Numbered from the stretch's first letter, positions 39,260 through 49,967 are shown. The stretch is 64,000 nt of DNA from Debaryomyces hansenii CBS767 (GCF_000006445.2 NC_006046.2:62001-126000), one strand, 5' to 3'. The notes: a model not told the origin generated them from the letters alone. Program-made: numbers and translations.

Positions 39260-40558
39260 ATGAGTAAATCCTTATCAATTGTCAAAGGCAGACTTTTAAA
39301 TTATATTCACCACACTGCGCAGTTTGGGGCCAAAGGAATGTGGGGAAACCCTCCTACCGAAACTGGTGTTTCTCGTTTATCGTTAAGTGATTTAGACAAA
39401 GCAGTTAGAGATTGGTTTATTACTGAAACCAAGGCATTAGGCTGTAATATAAAGGTCGATCAAGTCGGCAATATTTTTACTATTTACCCAGGTAAGAATA
39501 CCGGACACCCTACAGCTATCGGATCACATTTGGACACTCAGCCAACGGGGGGCAGATACGATGGTGTATTAGGGGTTCTCGCTGGATTAGAAGTGTTAAA
39601 AATTATGAAAGAGAATGCGTATGTTCCAAATTATCCTATTGCAGTGGTTAATTGGACTAACGAAGAAGGTGCAAGATTTCCAAAGTCAATTATGGGTTCT
39701 TCGCTTTGGGCAGGAAACGTAACAAAAGAGTCTGTGATGGATTTGCAATCCGTCACAGATCAAAATCCAGTCACGGTTGCACATGCTTTGAAAAACATTG
39801 GTTATAATGGCGAAACTTGTGCTTCCTACAAAGCCAATCCCCTTCATGCTCATTTTGAATTACACATTGAGCAAGGCCCTATCTTGGAACAAGAAAACAA
39901 AAAAATTGGCATTGTAACCGGCGTCCAAGCCTATGACTGGTACAAAGTAACAGTCGTAGGGAATTCGTCTCACACGGGTACCACACCATTAAATGTAAGA
40001 TCAGATGCTTTATATGCCGCATCTCAAATGATAGCAAAGTGCAATGAAGTTGGTTATAAGCATAGTGGATTAGTTAGTGTTGGTATTATTAACGTTGAGC
40101 CTGCAGTAGTCAATGTCATTCCGAATAAAGTGACTTTTATTTATGATGCTAGACATGTGTCGGATCATACATTATCTAAAATGCATGTAGAGTTGGAACT
40201 GGAATTTAATAAAATTATCAATAGTGCCAGTGGCGATTCATTTTCAAAACCTTTGGGATTGAAAATGGAACATTTATTTAATTCGAAGGCTGTTAATTTC
40301 CACCAAAATTGCATTTCTTGTATTAAAAATGCATCCATTGACTTATATGGTAATAATAACGTTAAGGAAATTGTGAGCGGCGCAGGCCATGATTCTTGTT
40401 CAACAAGTTCTAGGTGTCCAACATCTATGATATTCATTCCATCGCGCAATGGTGTTAGTCATAGTCCTGAAGAATTTTCTAGTCCTGAGCTGATCGATAA
40501 TGGTCTCAACGTATTATTAAGGGCTGTATTGAGGTACGACAAATCTAGAGAAAATTAG
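39260..40558 (+). CDS. M20-family N-carbamoyl amino acid hydrolase / beta-ureidopropionase-like
   Basis: This 432-residue cytosolic metalloenzyme should release carbon dioxide and ammonia from an N-carbamoyl amino acid. Metal ligands are visible: H90 in GSHLDTQ, bridging D101 in RYDGVLG, E135-E136 in NWTNEEGARF, H202 in ELHIEQGPILE, and the C-terminal SGAGHDSC His. The arrangement is that of the allantoate amidohydrolase / L-carbamoylase group, which includes the beta-alanine synthase Pyd3 of Lachancea kluyveri. The dimerisation insert (TVVGNSSHTGTTPLNVRSDA) is present. It is divergent from a diaminopropionate ammonia-lyase-like gene, so the substrate could be a carbamoylated diamino acid whose product feeds the lyase. 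Pyrimidine or hydantoin breakdown is the alternative. No other pyrimidine-degradation gene lies nearby. Confidence 0.82.
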   Translation: MSKSLSIVKGRLLNYIHHTAQFGAKGMWGNPPTETGVSRLSLSDLDKAVRDWFITETKALGCNIKVDQVGNIFTIYPGKNTGHPTAIGSHLDTQPTGGRYDGVLGVLAGLEVLKIMKENAYVPNYPIAVVNWTNEEGARFPKSIMGSSLWAGNVTKESVMDLQSVTDQNPVTVAHALKNIGYNGETCASYKANPLHAHFELHIEQGPILEQENKKIGIVTGVQAYDWYKVTVVGNSSHTGTTPLNVRSDALYAASQMIAKCNEVGYKHSGLVSVGIINVEPAVVNVIPNKVTFIYDARHVSDHTLSKMHVELELEFNKIINSASGDSFSKPLGLKMEHLFNSKAVNFHQNCISCIKNASIDLYGNNNVKEIVSGAGHDSCSTSSRCPTSMIFIPSRNGVSHSPEEFSSPELIDNGLNVLLRAVLRYDKSREN

Positions 40559-40916
40559 ACTATTGTAATCGAATTTTCGGCAAACGCTGGATACTCTAGG
40601 TATTAATTCTTATGAAAATTCATTAATTATATACAACTCATTTTATGTCATTTTTACCTTAAGCATCCCACGACTAAAAAGCCACAATTGAAAATTGAAA
40701 ATAGTATTCAGCTAATCAATATAATAGATTCAACGTCCTGTTATCCATAACATTTTCTTCTCTTAAATAATTTACTAACTGTTGTGTTGTTTTCATCAAC
40801 ATAATTCTTTTCGTAATCTTTCATATAGTGACCCATCAGAAGGTTCAAAGACGCGTTCTAGAAAAGGATTTTCAAAGATGAAATTAAAGCTTCACATTAA
40901 TGTTCCTATCATTCTT
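40559..40916. other. spacer between convergent genes
   Basis: About 360 bp with terminator-type AT-rich sequence. A GCCACA hexamer lies at 40681. I see no gene. Confidence 0.4.
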
Positions 40917-41609
40917 CTAAGTATCGACCTCTTTAATTACAATTTCTCTTTCTTCTCTCAGCTTCAAGTGTTTAATCACTCTCGCAGGTGACCCAACGAC
41001 GACACAGTTACTAGTAATGTCTTTAGTTACCACACTGCCAGCACCAACCACCACACCGTCCCCAATAGTAACACCTGGCAATACAATCGAATTTGCACCG
41101 AACCACACATTACTACCGATATTAATGGGATAGGCAAATTCAACCCCATCCATTCTCTCTTTAGGATCGGTCGCATGACCAGCAGTAGTGAACGTTACGT
41201 TAGTTCCCAAAAGAACATTGTCACCAAATGTTATTGGTGCACAATCAAGGAACGTTGCGTTGAAGTTGGCATAAAAATTGACACCAAAGTTTATATTGCA
41301 GCCAAAATCAACAAAAAATGGCGGTTCAATGTAAATGTCAGGCACATTTTTAAAGAACAAATACTTGGACAAATAATCGGCCCTTGATTTTTGATGTTTC
41401 GCAATGTCATAATCATGATCGGTCAACTTAATATCAGCATATTCACTTGCAATTTCACTTGTGATCGTACGGGCCAATATCAAATCTTTGTCGAAGGAAT
41501 TGTACGTCTCTCCTGCTAGCATTTTTTCGTATTCTTTGTTGCCTTCGAGTGACTTTTTCATAATTTCAGCAGATATTGCTGCTTTCTTAAACAAGGTATC
41601 TTTAGTCAT
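40917..41609 (-). CDS. hexapeptide-repeat O-acetyltransferase (maltose/galactoside type)
   Basis: This 230-residue cytosolic enzyme transfers acetyl from acetyl-CoA to a sugar hydroxyl. The N-terminal helical region (KMLAGETYNSFDKDLILAR) is the maltose acetyltransferase domain. A left-handed beta-helix follows, with repeats such as FVDFGCNINFGVNFYANFN, VLLGTNVTFTTAGHATD (the catalytic His is in TAGHA), IGSNVWFGANSIVLPGVTIG and VVVGAGSVVTKDI. It resembles S. cerevisiae YJL218W and bacterial LacA/Maa, with the usual yeast N-terminal extension. The physiological acceptor is not known for these proteins; detoxification of sugars that cannot be metabolised is a common suggestion. A CACGTG site lies at 41692, 83 bp upstream. 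Confidence 0.87.
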   Translation of the reverse strand: MTKDTLFKKAAISAEIMKKSLEGNKEYEKMLAGETYNSFDKDLILARTITSEIASEYADIKLTDHDYDIAKHQKSRADYLSKYLFFKNVPDIYIEPPFFVDFGCNINFGVNFYANFNATFLDCAPITFGDNVLLGTNVTFTTAGHATDPKERMDGVEFAYPINIGSNVWFGANSIVLPGVTIGDGVVVGAGSVVTKDITSNCVVVGSPARVIKHLKLREEREIVIKEVDT

Positions 41610-43281
41610 ATCTCCTATTACAAAATATATTGGTCCAGGTGTCTAGTTTCCAAACAAACACTGATATTCGAATTTCAGATTTTTTATACCGCACGTGATG
41701 GATCATGGGTTAGTAAACTAATTCTATTCCGTGAATTCCTGAGTAGTTGAAATAGTGCTTCTTGATATCCTTTCAGGTATGCTTGTAACCTAATTGAGAG
41801 ATTTAATAGTAGTTGGTATTTCAGTGGATTATTTCTTGCGATTTCAAAATGCACGTTCAAATAAAAGTTCTTAAGTCTCTTATAGCCTCCTTAGCGCAAG
41901 TAAGTTTATTATCAATATATCCTACGACTCCTAGAATTATAAATGGTTTATAGCTCTGTAAATTTCCAGTAAGGTATCGTCTATGCTCTATAAATCGTGT
42001 GATATTCATAGGTATATTATTAGAAGGATATCTTCATGACCCGTGGTACCCTTCGTTTAGATGCTATATTAGTACAAATTCTTCTAAGAAAAAACCATGG
42101 ATATCAAGGTTCCTAATCAGTAGGAATGATTAATTGGTCACAAGATTCATTTTTGTCAAAGCCCATAGACACGTGGATTCTAGCCGTTTATATGCATTTC
42201 GTATTTTCAGCGTAATCAGCGCATTATTGAATTATAATCAGGTCCACGTGTTGGCTCAAGACATAAATTAGTCCAATAATTAAATTTTAATCTGAATTGC
42301 TTCTAACAATGTCTCGTCTAACACAGCATGCGCTGATTAGAATACCAAATTCATCACTCCATTACTGTAGAGCACCTCAATTGGGCATGTTTCTTCGTAG
42401 GAACATCTACGCCGTACCATCTGGATCCTAGGTATATGATTATCCAATCATTTTCCAAACCTTGTGTACAGTCAGAGAACCCGTGGACATATTTTTTATT
42501 TGCTTACTCGAGACCACATGTTTACGGCATCCAGAGCGTTCAATTCTCCATGAAAATCTGATGGCATGAAATAATTACATGCCTTCAATTTACAATCAAA
42601 TATCGCTTCTTATTGTTGATTGACGTTCGCTTCGCAGAATTTAAAGAAAGATAGAATAACTTGGCTTGAATCGTAAAAATGAATGTTAAAAGTTCCTTAT
42701 TTATGTTTTGGTAACACCAGTGTACATTCGAAATCCTTTTTCTCTCACACGACTGGTTGTAGCGTTTCCCGTTTTAGGATCTAGCAATGCATTCTCTATT
42801 TTATTCACAACATTTGCCGTAATATTCAATTTTACTTGATAGCCCCTAGTATTGGTATTGGTTACTCATAGTTTTACCACCTATCAACCTACGTGCTAAT
42901 AAAGAACACCATAGTTTACTACTTCTCTCGTAAGCTTCCTTAAACGCATGAACTTCTTTTCTCACGTTTATCGTGCATATTCCCACTGATCGTTTTCTTC
43001 TCCTTGCCAAGAAACTCTGCGACCTATTTTGCACCTGAACTTGACTTCCAAGACTTTTCTTAATTATACATAGAAAGTTAATTTTTGTAATAGAATTAGT
43101 TCTAATTAATTAATTTATTAATTGACAGACCCACGAGTACTAATAATTGTATTCGTAAAAAATGATTTAACAGTATATATAAATTAAAGGAAATCTCTTG
43201 AATTTTAATGATGAAGATTAGAAGTGTATCCAAATAACAAAGCATTAGTTTCCATTAAGATCAATATAAATCACAAACACA
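41610..43281. other. 1.7-kb intergenic region upstream of PHO89
   Basis: It serves as the promoter of the acetyltransferase gene (left) and PHO89 (right). E-box sites lie at 41692, 42170 and 42245. A minus-strand 62-codon frame at 42846-43034 (basic, VHAFKEAYERSSKLWCSLL) looks protein-like, but I cannot assign it; it may be a fragment of a lost mobile element. Confidence 0.45.
42170..42250. promoter_or_regulatory. two CACGTG sites in the PHO89 upstream region
   Basis: CACGTG occurs at 42170-42175 and 42245-42250, plus a weaker CACGTT at 42963-42968. CACGTG/CACGTT are Pho4 sites, and PHO89 is a classical phosphate-starvation target. The two strong sites are about 1.1 kb from the start, far for yeast, so the near CACGTT may matter more. 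Confidence 0.4.
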
Positions 43282-45042
43282 ATGGTGCTTACTCAGTTCA
43301 ATCATATCTTTGCTGTTGCAATGATATTTGCATTTTTGGATGCATGGAATATTGGTGCAAACGATGTTGCAAATTCGTTCGCATCTTCTATTTCATCTAG
43401 ATCTTTAAAATATTGGCAAGCCATGATAATTGCGGCCATTTGTGAGTTCTTGGGGGCTGTTTTAGTAGGAAATAAAGTTAGTGACACTATTAGAAACAAA
43501 GTTGTCGATGTTGCCATTTTCGAACCAGAACCAGCTGTGCTTATGTTAACAATGGCATGTGCCTTAGTTGGTTCTTCAATTTGGTTGACCATTGCTACCT
43601 CTATTGGTATGCCTGTTTCTACTACACATTCTATTGTCGGCGCCACTATTGGTTCAGCTATTGCTGCCAGGGGTGCTAATAATATTGTCTGGGGTTGGGA
43701 TGGTGTTGCACAGATTTTTGCCTCTTGGGGTATTGCACCGGTCATTGCCGGTGCTTTTGCATCTATTATTTTCCTTATTTCCAAGTATACCGTTTTAGAA
43801 ATTAAAAACCCAGCCACTTCCTTAAGGAATGGTTTAGTTTTAGTTCCTATTTTGGTCTTCATCTGTTTTTCAATTTTGACAATGTTGATTGTTTGGAAAG
43901 GTGCTCCATCTTTGAACTTAGATGATTTATCGGATGGTGCTCTTGCTGGTTCTATTGTAGGTGTTGGTGCAGTAGCTTGTTTGCTTTATATGCTTATTTG
44001 CTTTCCTTACATGAAAAGAAAGTTAGTTCATAATGATTGGACTTTAAAGTGGTACCATATATTTATAGGTCCAGTCTACTGGTTCAAGTCTACTGACGAT
44101 ATTCCTCCAATGCCAGCAGATCACAATTTGACTATTGATTACTATAAAGGTCGCCGTCATGATGAACAAGACCAAGACCTTGATACAGTACGCGAGGAAG
44201 ACAAGTTCGAAGATATTGAAGTTAACGCTGAAAAAGTTTCATCTTCTTCGATTGATCAGACAATTAATAAAGACAATAGTGGAACTAATTGTATTAAATT
44301 CAACTTAGAACAACCTGATACTACATTGTCTACTAAAGAACTCTGGAAAGCTTTGTTCAAGGAAGGTCCAAATAAGTGGCCATTGTTATTATGGTTAATT
44401 TTGTCTCACGGTGTTACTAAGGATATTATTACGGACCAAGCTCAATCTAAAGGCGCTTTATCTGGTAACTTGAAGGATATGCACTCCAAATCCAAATATT
44501 ACGATAATAAGATTGAATATTTATTTTCATTGTTGCAAGCTATTACTGCCGGAACAATGTCATTTGCCCATGGTGCAAATGACATTGCTAATGCAACTGG
44601 TCCATTATCTTCAGTTTACTTAATTTGGACAACTAACACCACCGGTGCGAAATCAGATGTTCCAGTTTGGGTTTTATGTTACGCAGCGGCAGCGTTAGTC
44701 ATTGGTCTTTGGACATTCGGTTACAGAATTATGAGTAATTTAGGTAATAAGTTGATTTTGCAATCACCATCCAGAGGTTTTGCGATTGAATTGGGTGCAG
44801 CCATTACTACTGTTATGGCCACACAATTAGAGATTCCAGTTTCTACTACTCAGTGTGCTGTTGGTGCTACTGTATTTGTCGGTTTATGTAATTTTGATGT
44901 ACGTGGTGTTAATTGGAGAATGGTCATTTGGATTTACGCTGGATGGATTTTTACCTTACCAATTGCAGGTTTAATTGCAGGTCTCCTTAATGCCTTCATA
45001 ATACACTCACCACACTGGGGCGGTAACTACGAGTTAAATTAA
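43282..45042 (+). CDS. PHO89: Na+/phosphate symporter Pho89
   Basis: This 586-residue plasma-membrane protein is the high-affinity sodium-phosphate cotransporter of the PiT family. Both inverted-repeat signatures are present: NIGANDVANSFASSIS near residue 24 and FAHGANDIANATGPL near residue 430, each followed by a GIPVSTTHS-type motif (MPVSTTHSIVGATIG and IPVSTTQCAVGATVF). About twelve membrane segments flank a large charged cytosolic loop (about residues 265-390) rich in Asp and Glu. Length and layout match S. cerevisiae Pho89 (574 residues). Codons look strongly biased and I noticed no CTG in the parts I read, fitting a highly expressed gene. Upstream E-box sites fit Pho4 control. The gene is intact and probably the only core-function gene in the window. 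Confidence 0.96.
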   Translation: MVLTQFNHIFAVAMIFAFLDAWNIGANDVANSFASSISSRSLKYWQAMIIAAICEFLGAVLVGNKVSDTIRNKVVDVAIFEPEPAVLMLTMACALVGSSIWLTIATSIGMPVSTTHSIVGATIGSAIAARGANNIVWGWDGVAQIFASWGIAPVIAGAFASIIFLISKYTVLEIKNPATSLRNGLVLVPILVFICFSILTMLIVWKGAPSLNLDDLSDGALAGSIVGVGAVACLLYMLICFPYMKRKLVHNDWTLKWYHIFIGPVYWFKSTDDIPPMPADHNLTIDYYKGRRHDEQDQDLDTVREEDKFEDIEVNAEKVSSSSIDQTINKDNSGTNCIKFNLEQPDTTLSTKELWKALFKEGPNKWPLLLWLILSHGVTKDIITDQAQSKGALSGNLKDMHSKSKYYDNKIEYLFSLLQAITAGTMSFAHGANDIANATGPLSSVYLIWTTNTTGAKSDVPVWVLCYAAAALVIGLWTFGYRIMSNLGNKLILQSPSRGFAIELGAAITTVMATQLEIPVSTTQCAVGATVFVGLCNFDVRGVNWRMVIWIYAGWIFTLPIAGLIAGLLNAFIIHSPHWGGNYELN

Positions 45043-45276
45043 ATATTATTTATTAACTGCTTAGGGTTTAAATTTTTTGCATTCTAAATCGCAAGTCGCA
45101 AGCGTTGTTGACTTGATTTTATATACATTTAAGAATAGTTTATATTAATTGATCATATTATTAATTTATAAAATTTATTTATTACTTATCGTCTTTAAAG
45201 TCGTACATGACATGTTAGCTATTTACAATCTATGTTACCCCAAGTAACGTTAGAGTCTACTTTCTAAATCCATATT

Positions 45277-47166
45277 TTATTCTCTTCTGTTTTCTGTTTG
45301 TTCGGGCACATTTTCTAAATTATCGTTGTTCAAACGATCAACCAGAATATCCTGATTTTTGTCGCTTAATGAAGAACTACTTCTGTTATTATTCGTTGTT
45401 CCCTCGTTTGTTTCTTCTTTTGCTTCGTCAGCCGCCATCTGTCCACCTGTAACCTTAGGTAACCTTTTATTTGTCGTACATATACAACCGATAAGTCCTA
45501 GAGCAGAAAACCCGAGAGACATGTAAAATACATTCCTAATGGCTTCCATGACTTGATTTTTCACAAAATGTTGAGCTCCGGGAGATAATGTTTTAATCAC
45601 ATCTGTCGAAGTTACTAATGCTCTTTCATTAATCTGGCTTAATTCAGACAAAATCAGCTTATCATTTAAATTAGATAAAGCGGTGGCAAAATTATTTTGA
45701 AATGCAGCCGAATAAACTGCATCAGCCAAATCAGCACCAATTGTACCTCCGACGGCTCTACCAAAATTAACAAATGTTGTAGTCAAAATAGTACCACCAG
45801 GTGTCTTTGGTGCCGATATTTGAGAGGAAATCAATGCAGCTTGCATTTGGAAACCACACGAAATACCTGAAATAATCAATAAACCAATCTGTCTAGAACT
45901 AGAAGAATCAACATCCAATAAACAAAGAAGGCCTATCCCAATCGGACCCATTATTGCACCGAATAAACCAAATGGCTTCACAAACCTAGTTTTGTGGATA
46001 AGTATACCACTTGAAATGGAAGTAAGCACCACGGGTATGATAATAGGAAGCAAATGAAGACCCGAATGCCATGCATCAGCACCATGAATAACTTGGAAAT
46101 AAATCGATACATACAACACAATTGCCATGAAATAACCAAACATCCCGAATATCATAAGTGTTGATGCATCCACTCCCAATGCTTTCACTATATCAGGAGG
46201 AATAATTGGGTTCTTGGAGTACTTGAAATTCCAAATGCAGAATACGATTAATACTGCCCCACCTAAAACAAAACAACAAATTACTGCAGCCGAATCCCAA
46301 GAAAATTGATCGCCCGCACCAAAGGTCAAAGCTAAAAGGAAAACAACTAAGCCTGCCGATAAAAGGACAGTACCTAAATAATCAATCATTTTAAGCTTTT
46401 CTCTTATATTACCCTTAGTCTTTGGAGGGTTAAAGGCCCAGAAGAAAAATGCCGCTGCAATTCCACCAATAGGCAAATTAATATAGAAACTCCATCTCCA
46501 AGAAACGTTCGAAGTAAATGCACCACCTATAAGGGGTCCAAGTACACTAGCTACTGCAAAAGTGCATCCCAAACCTGCCATACCAAGCGGTCTAACTTCT
46601 AATGGAACAATTTCACTGATCAAAATAAAAACCATCGATTGAATGCCTCCCCCACCTACACCGGCGAGAACTCTACCCCCAATTAACACATTCATATCGT
46701 TGGCTAATGCACACATTAAGGAACCAGCTTCGAAGAGAATAATGGCAATAAACATTGTTATCTTTCTTCCGAATATAATTGAAATTTTACCCCATGTGGC
46801 AGCAAAGACAGCCATCGACAAAAGAAACCCTGCTGATAACCATCCAATCTTGTCAAACCCATCAAATTTATTCCCAACAACTGTAAGCAAGGTGGCAACA
46901 ATAGTTTGATCCAATGCCACAAGAAAAAGACACAAGAAGATTGCCACAAAACATAATGCCAATTTAGGCCCGTGTAAATACTGATCCTCTCTTCTACTAC
47001 CATCACCAGCATCACTCTCAATGAATTTTTTTTCTTTTGGGGCTTGTGCTTCTTCATCGCGAATGTTTCTCACAGCTAGATGTTTTTCAGTAAGATCAGT
47101 GCTGTTATTACTACCAAACGACTCTCCAGCAGACTTAACTGCTATATCATTAGATTGATTTGACAT
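45277..47166 (-). CDS. MFS drug:H+ antiporter, DHA2 family (14 TM)
   Basis: This 629-residue transporter belongs to the DHA2 group that exports drugs, dyes or basic amino acids. The opening LVALDQTIVATLLTVVGNKF is the classic DHA motif D1. GWLSAGFLLSMAVFAATWGK, GRVLAGVGGGGIQSMVFIL and the motif C-like LGPLIGGAFTSNVSWRW follow in order. Fourteen hydrophobic segments can be counted, with a long loop before the last one (LSNLNDKLILSEL and so on), as in S. cerevisiae Azr1, Sge1 and Vba3/Vba5. The N- and C-terminal tails are long and polar (about 75 and 60 residues). It is divergent from MDR1 across 1.2 kb, placing two drug-export genes back to back. CGG-type sites lie within 150 bp of its start. 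Confidence 0.88.
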   Translation of the reverse strand: MSNQSNDIAVKSAGESFGSNNSTDLTEKHLAVRNIRDEEAQAPKEKKFIESDAGDGSRREDQYLHGPKLALCFVAIFLCLFLVALDQTIVATLLTVVGNKFDGFDKIGWLSAGFLLSMAVFAATWGKISIIFGRKITMFIAIILFEAGSLMCALANDMNVLIGGRVLAGVGGGGIQSMVFILISEIVPLEVRPLGMAGLGCTFAVASVLGPLIGGAFTSNVSWRWSFYINLPIGGIAAAFFFWAFNPPKTKGNIREKLKMIDYLGTVLLSAGLVVFLLALTFGAGDQFSWDSAAVICCFVLGGAVLIVFCIWNFKYSKNPIIPPDIVKALGVDASTLMIFGMFGYFMAIVLYVSIYFQVIHGADAWHSGLHLLPIIIPVVLTSISSGILIHKTRFVKPFGLFGAIMGPIGIGLLCLLDVDSSSSRQIGLLIISGISCGFQMQAALISSQISAPKTPGGTILTTTFVNFGRAVGGTIGADLADAVYSAAFQNNFATALSNLNDKLILSELSQINERALVTSTDVIKTLSPGAQHFVKNQVMEAIRNVFYMSLGFSALGLIGCICTTNKRLPKVTGGQMAADEAKEETNEGTTNNNRSSSSLSDKNQDILVDRLNNDNLENVPEQTENRRE

Positions 47167-48338
47167 ATTTGATAATACTATTAATATCTGTCAAAATGCA
47201 AAAGGATGTCCCTTTATAAATAAATTTTAACGCCGTGCGGAAGACTAAGTTACCCCCGAATTAATTCCGCATCTAAAGCCTCTTAATGATTTTATAGTTT
47301 CGGACCGTTGCCCGATCCGCTTGTTGGGACGTTTATGCAATAACCATCCTTTGAGTCAATACGTGCCTTAAACTTCCCATGTGGAACTTAATTATTCCTA
47401 TCATACTATTGTCAATAGTCATTTGATGGTGTCCTACGCTTATTCTTCAAGACGGCAACTTTCGCAAACCTTCATTCCCAGAGATAGTACATTCATCCCC
47501 TGCCATTTCATTATATGGTACATATACAATATAGTGTCAGATAGCATAAAACACATATTGCATAATCTGGGTATGATTAGGTTATACTCGGTATCAACTG
47601 ATAATCTAAATTAGGAAACCTCTATATGTCAGCACCATTTGCCAGAGGCAGAGCCCATTTGCCTCCCACATTTTCCTTCACAACCTATAATTACTCAATT
47701 ATAAGTTGTTCCCTACACTATAGTTTATATCTCTATAGGTGATAACTCAAAGGTGATACTTCTAGGACAACACCGATAATACCGCCTAGATACGTATAAT
47801 AAAAAGACATTCCATATTGCATACATAAAATAAGGCATATTTTGCAGCTTGGATTGATATCTTGTATATAGCAAATTATGAGATTTTAGCACGGCTGACA
47901 AATTACATATTCTCAAAGAAGTAATAACCGTTAAAATTCCTACGGCCGAGCCTCTTGATAATGTAGTTTCTGTGCGGCTCTACAGTGTTGATAAGTCTTT
48001 GTATACTATATAGTACTGGAAATACCAGATTTACGCCATAAACTGGAAATATCGGACATATCCCTAAATGGGTGATGATCCACTATTAGTAATTCTCGGT
48101 ATTTTCCCAAATAGTTAAGACCGGGACACTTTAACACTCCAAAGCTGCAACTTCTACTCGATGCAAGTGAAAATCTTTATGAATTAATAATCACATCAGT
48201 TCAAAGCAGTAGACACAGATTGATGCGTAATTGATAGTTATTATAAAAGGAAGGTAAGTCAACGTTTTAATATGTTCAGGGTTTTTTTTTATACAGTTGT
48301 TTTAGCAAGCAATTTTTTCATATTACTATTAGACTGCG
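47167..48338. promoter_or_regulatory. divergent promoter of DHA2 transporter and MDR1
   Basis: The region includes CCG-N8-CCG at 47256-47269, an inverted CGG...CCG element at 47301-47319 (CGGACCGTTGCCCGATCCG), and TTAGTAA at 48086-48092. TTAGTAA is the Yap1/Cap1 site known from drug-responsive promoters, 247 bp before MDR1. CGG elements are candidates for Zn2Cys6 drug regulators. Confidence 0.45.
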
Positions 48339-49967
48339 ATGCATTATAGATTTTTAAGAGACAGTTTTGTGGGAAGGACGATTTATCATCTTTCCAAGCA
48401 CAAATATTTGAAACATCATGAAGAAGATCCAGAATTCCTAGTACCCAGTAAATACTACGGAGAGGGCAAGGAAGCTCATAGCGATGGGTCTGTATCAGAC
48501 GTCAAAGAAGTTTTGGATGGGTCAGATGAAACAATAAGGATATCTGACCAGATTATTGTTGACTGGGACGGGCCTGATGATCCAGAGAATCCGTATAATT
48601 GGCCTTTATATCAGAAGATTTTTTTTATGTTTGAAATTGCATTTTTAACAACGTCAGTTTACATGGCTTCTGCCATTTATACTCCTGGTGTCGAAGAGAT
48701 TATGGAACAATTTCAAATCAGTCAAACTGTGGCCATATTGCCATTAAGTTTGTTTGTTATAGGATATGGTATCGGACCAATGGTTTTTTCGCCTATGTCA
48801 GAAAATGCCGTCTTCGGTAGAACATCCATCTACATTGTCACTCTTTTCATTTTTTTCATCCTTCAAATCCCAACAGCGTTAGTTGACAATATAGCCGGTT
48901 TGTGTATTTTAAGATTCATAAGTGGTTTCTTTGCATCTCCTTGCTTAGCTACAGGTGGTGCTTCAGTTGGTGATGTTATTTCTTTGCCTTACATTCCGGT
49001 TGGTATTGCAACATGGGCCATTTCTGCTGTGTGTGGTCCCTCTCTTGGTCCATTAGTTGGTTCTGTCTTAACTGTCAAAGGGGACTGGAGATGGACATTT
49101 TGGTTCATGTGTATTATTTCTGGCTGTTCCTTGTTGGTCTTGAGTTGTTTCTTACCAGAAACTTATTCTAAGACTTTATTATACAGAAAGGCAGAAAGAC
49201 TCAGAGCTATTACAGGTAATGAAAATATTACCAGCGAGGGAGAAATAGAGAACAATAAAATGACTACGAGAGAGTTAGCCATTGATACTTTATGGAGGCC
49301 TATTGAAATCTCCATCGTTGAGCCTGTTGTTTTATTAATAAACGTTTACATCGCATTGGTATATTCCATTATGTATTTATGGTTTGAGGCTTTCCCAATA
49401 GTATTTGTTGAAGTCCATCATTTTACATTGGTCGAGATGGGTGTCACCTATGTTAGTATTATGGTTGGTGTTATTATTGGCGCTATTATTTATGTTCCAA
49501 TCATTTATAAGAAGTTTACGAAAGTTATGCTAGCTGGTGAAGATATTACACCTGAGGTTTTCTTACCCAGCGCAATCTTTGGAAGTTGTATGATGCCTAT
49601 TGGTGTGTTCATCTTCGGATGGACTGCAAGCCCAGATATCCATTGGATGGGCCCTATAATTGGAGCAGCTATTTTTGCAATTGGTGCGTTTATAATCTTC
49701 CAAACCTTATTCAACTACTTGAGTATGTCTTTCTGGAGATATATGGCATCGGTATTTGCCGGTAATTGTTTGTTTAGATCCGTCATTGCAGGTTGTTTCC
49801 CTCTATTTGCACATCCATTGTTTACTAATCTTGGTAGTGAGAAATTCCCTGTCGGATGGGGTTCAAGTGTGTTGGGATTCATTTGTGTTGGAATGATTGC
49901 GATTCCCATCTTGTTTTATATTAATGGGCCTAAATTACGTGCTAGATCTAGGTATGCTGGAAACTAA
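48339..49967 (+). CDS. MDR1: MFS multidrug transporter Mdr1 (FLR1 type, DHA1)
   Basis: This 542-residue plasma-membrane drug:proton antiporter matches Candida albicans Mdr1 closely. The N-terminus MHYRFLRDSFVGRTIYHLSK is the family hallmark, followed by a polar tail of about 75 residues and DGPDDPENPYNWPLYQK before TM1. Diagnostic blocks include TTSVYMASAIYTPGVEEIM, PLSLFVIGYGIGPMVFSPMS, RFISGFFASPCLATGGASVG (motif C region) and DWRWTFWFMCIISG. The end LFYINGPKLRARSRYAGN also matches. Twelve membrane segments are evident. In Candida this protein exports fluconazole, benomyl and other toxic compounds and is induced through Cap1 and Mrr1. A TTAGTAA site lies upstream. A deleted second copy follows 700 bp downstream, showing local tandem duplication. 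Confidence 0.94.
   Translation: MHYRFLRDSFVGRTIYHLSKHKYLKHHEEDPEFLVPSKYYGEGKEAHSDGSVSDVKEVLDGSDETIRISDQIIVDWDGPDDPENPYNWPLYQKIFFMFEIAFLTTSVYMASAIYTPGVEEIMEQFQISQTVAILPLSLFVIGYGIGPMVFSPMSENAVFGRTSIYIVTLFIFFILQIPTALVDNIAGLCILRFISGFFASPCLATGGASVGDVISLPYIPVGIATWAISAVCGPSLGPLVGSVLTVKGDWRWTFWFMCIISGCSLLVLSCFLPETYSKTLLYRKAERLRAITGNENITSEGEIENNKMTTRELAIDTLWRPIEISIVEPVVLLINVYIALVYSIMYLWFEAFPIVFVEVHHFTLVEMGVTYVSIMVGVIIGAIIYVPIIYKKFTKVMLAGEDITPEVFLPSAIFGSCMMPIGVFIFGWTASPDIHWMGPIIGAAIFAIGAFIIFQTLFNYLSMSFWRYMASVFAGNCLFRSVIAGCFPLFAHPLFTNLGSEKFPVGWGSSVLGFICVGMIAIPILFYINGPKLRARSRYAGN

Noticed and set aside
43302..43862. 186-codon frame opposite PHO89
   Set aside because: It is an antisense shadow of the biased codons of PHO89.
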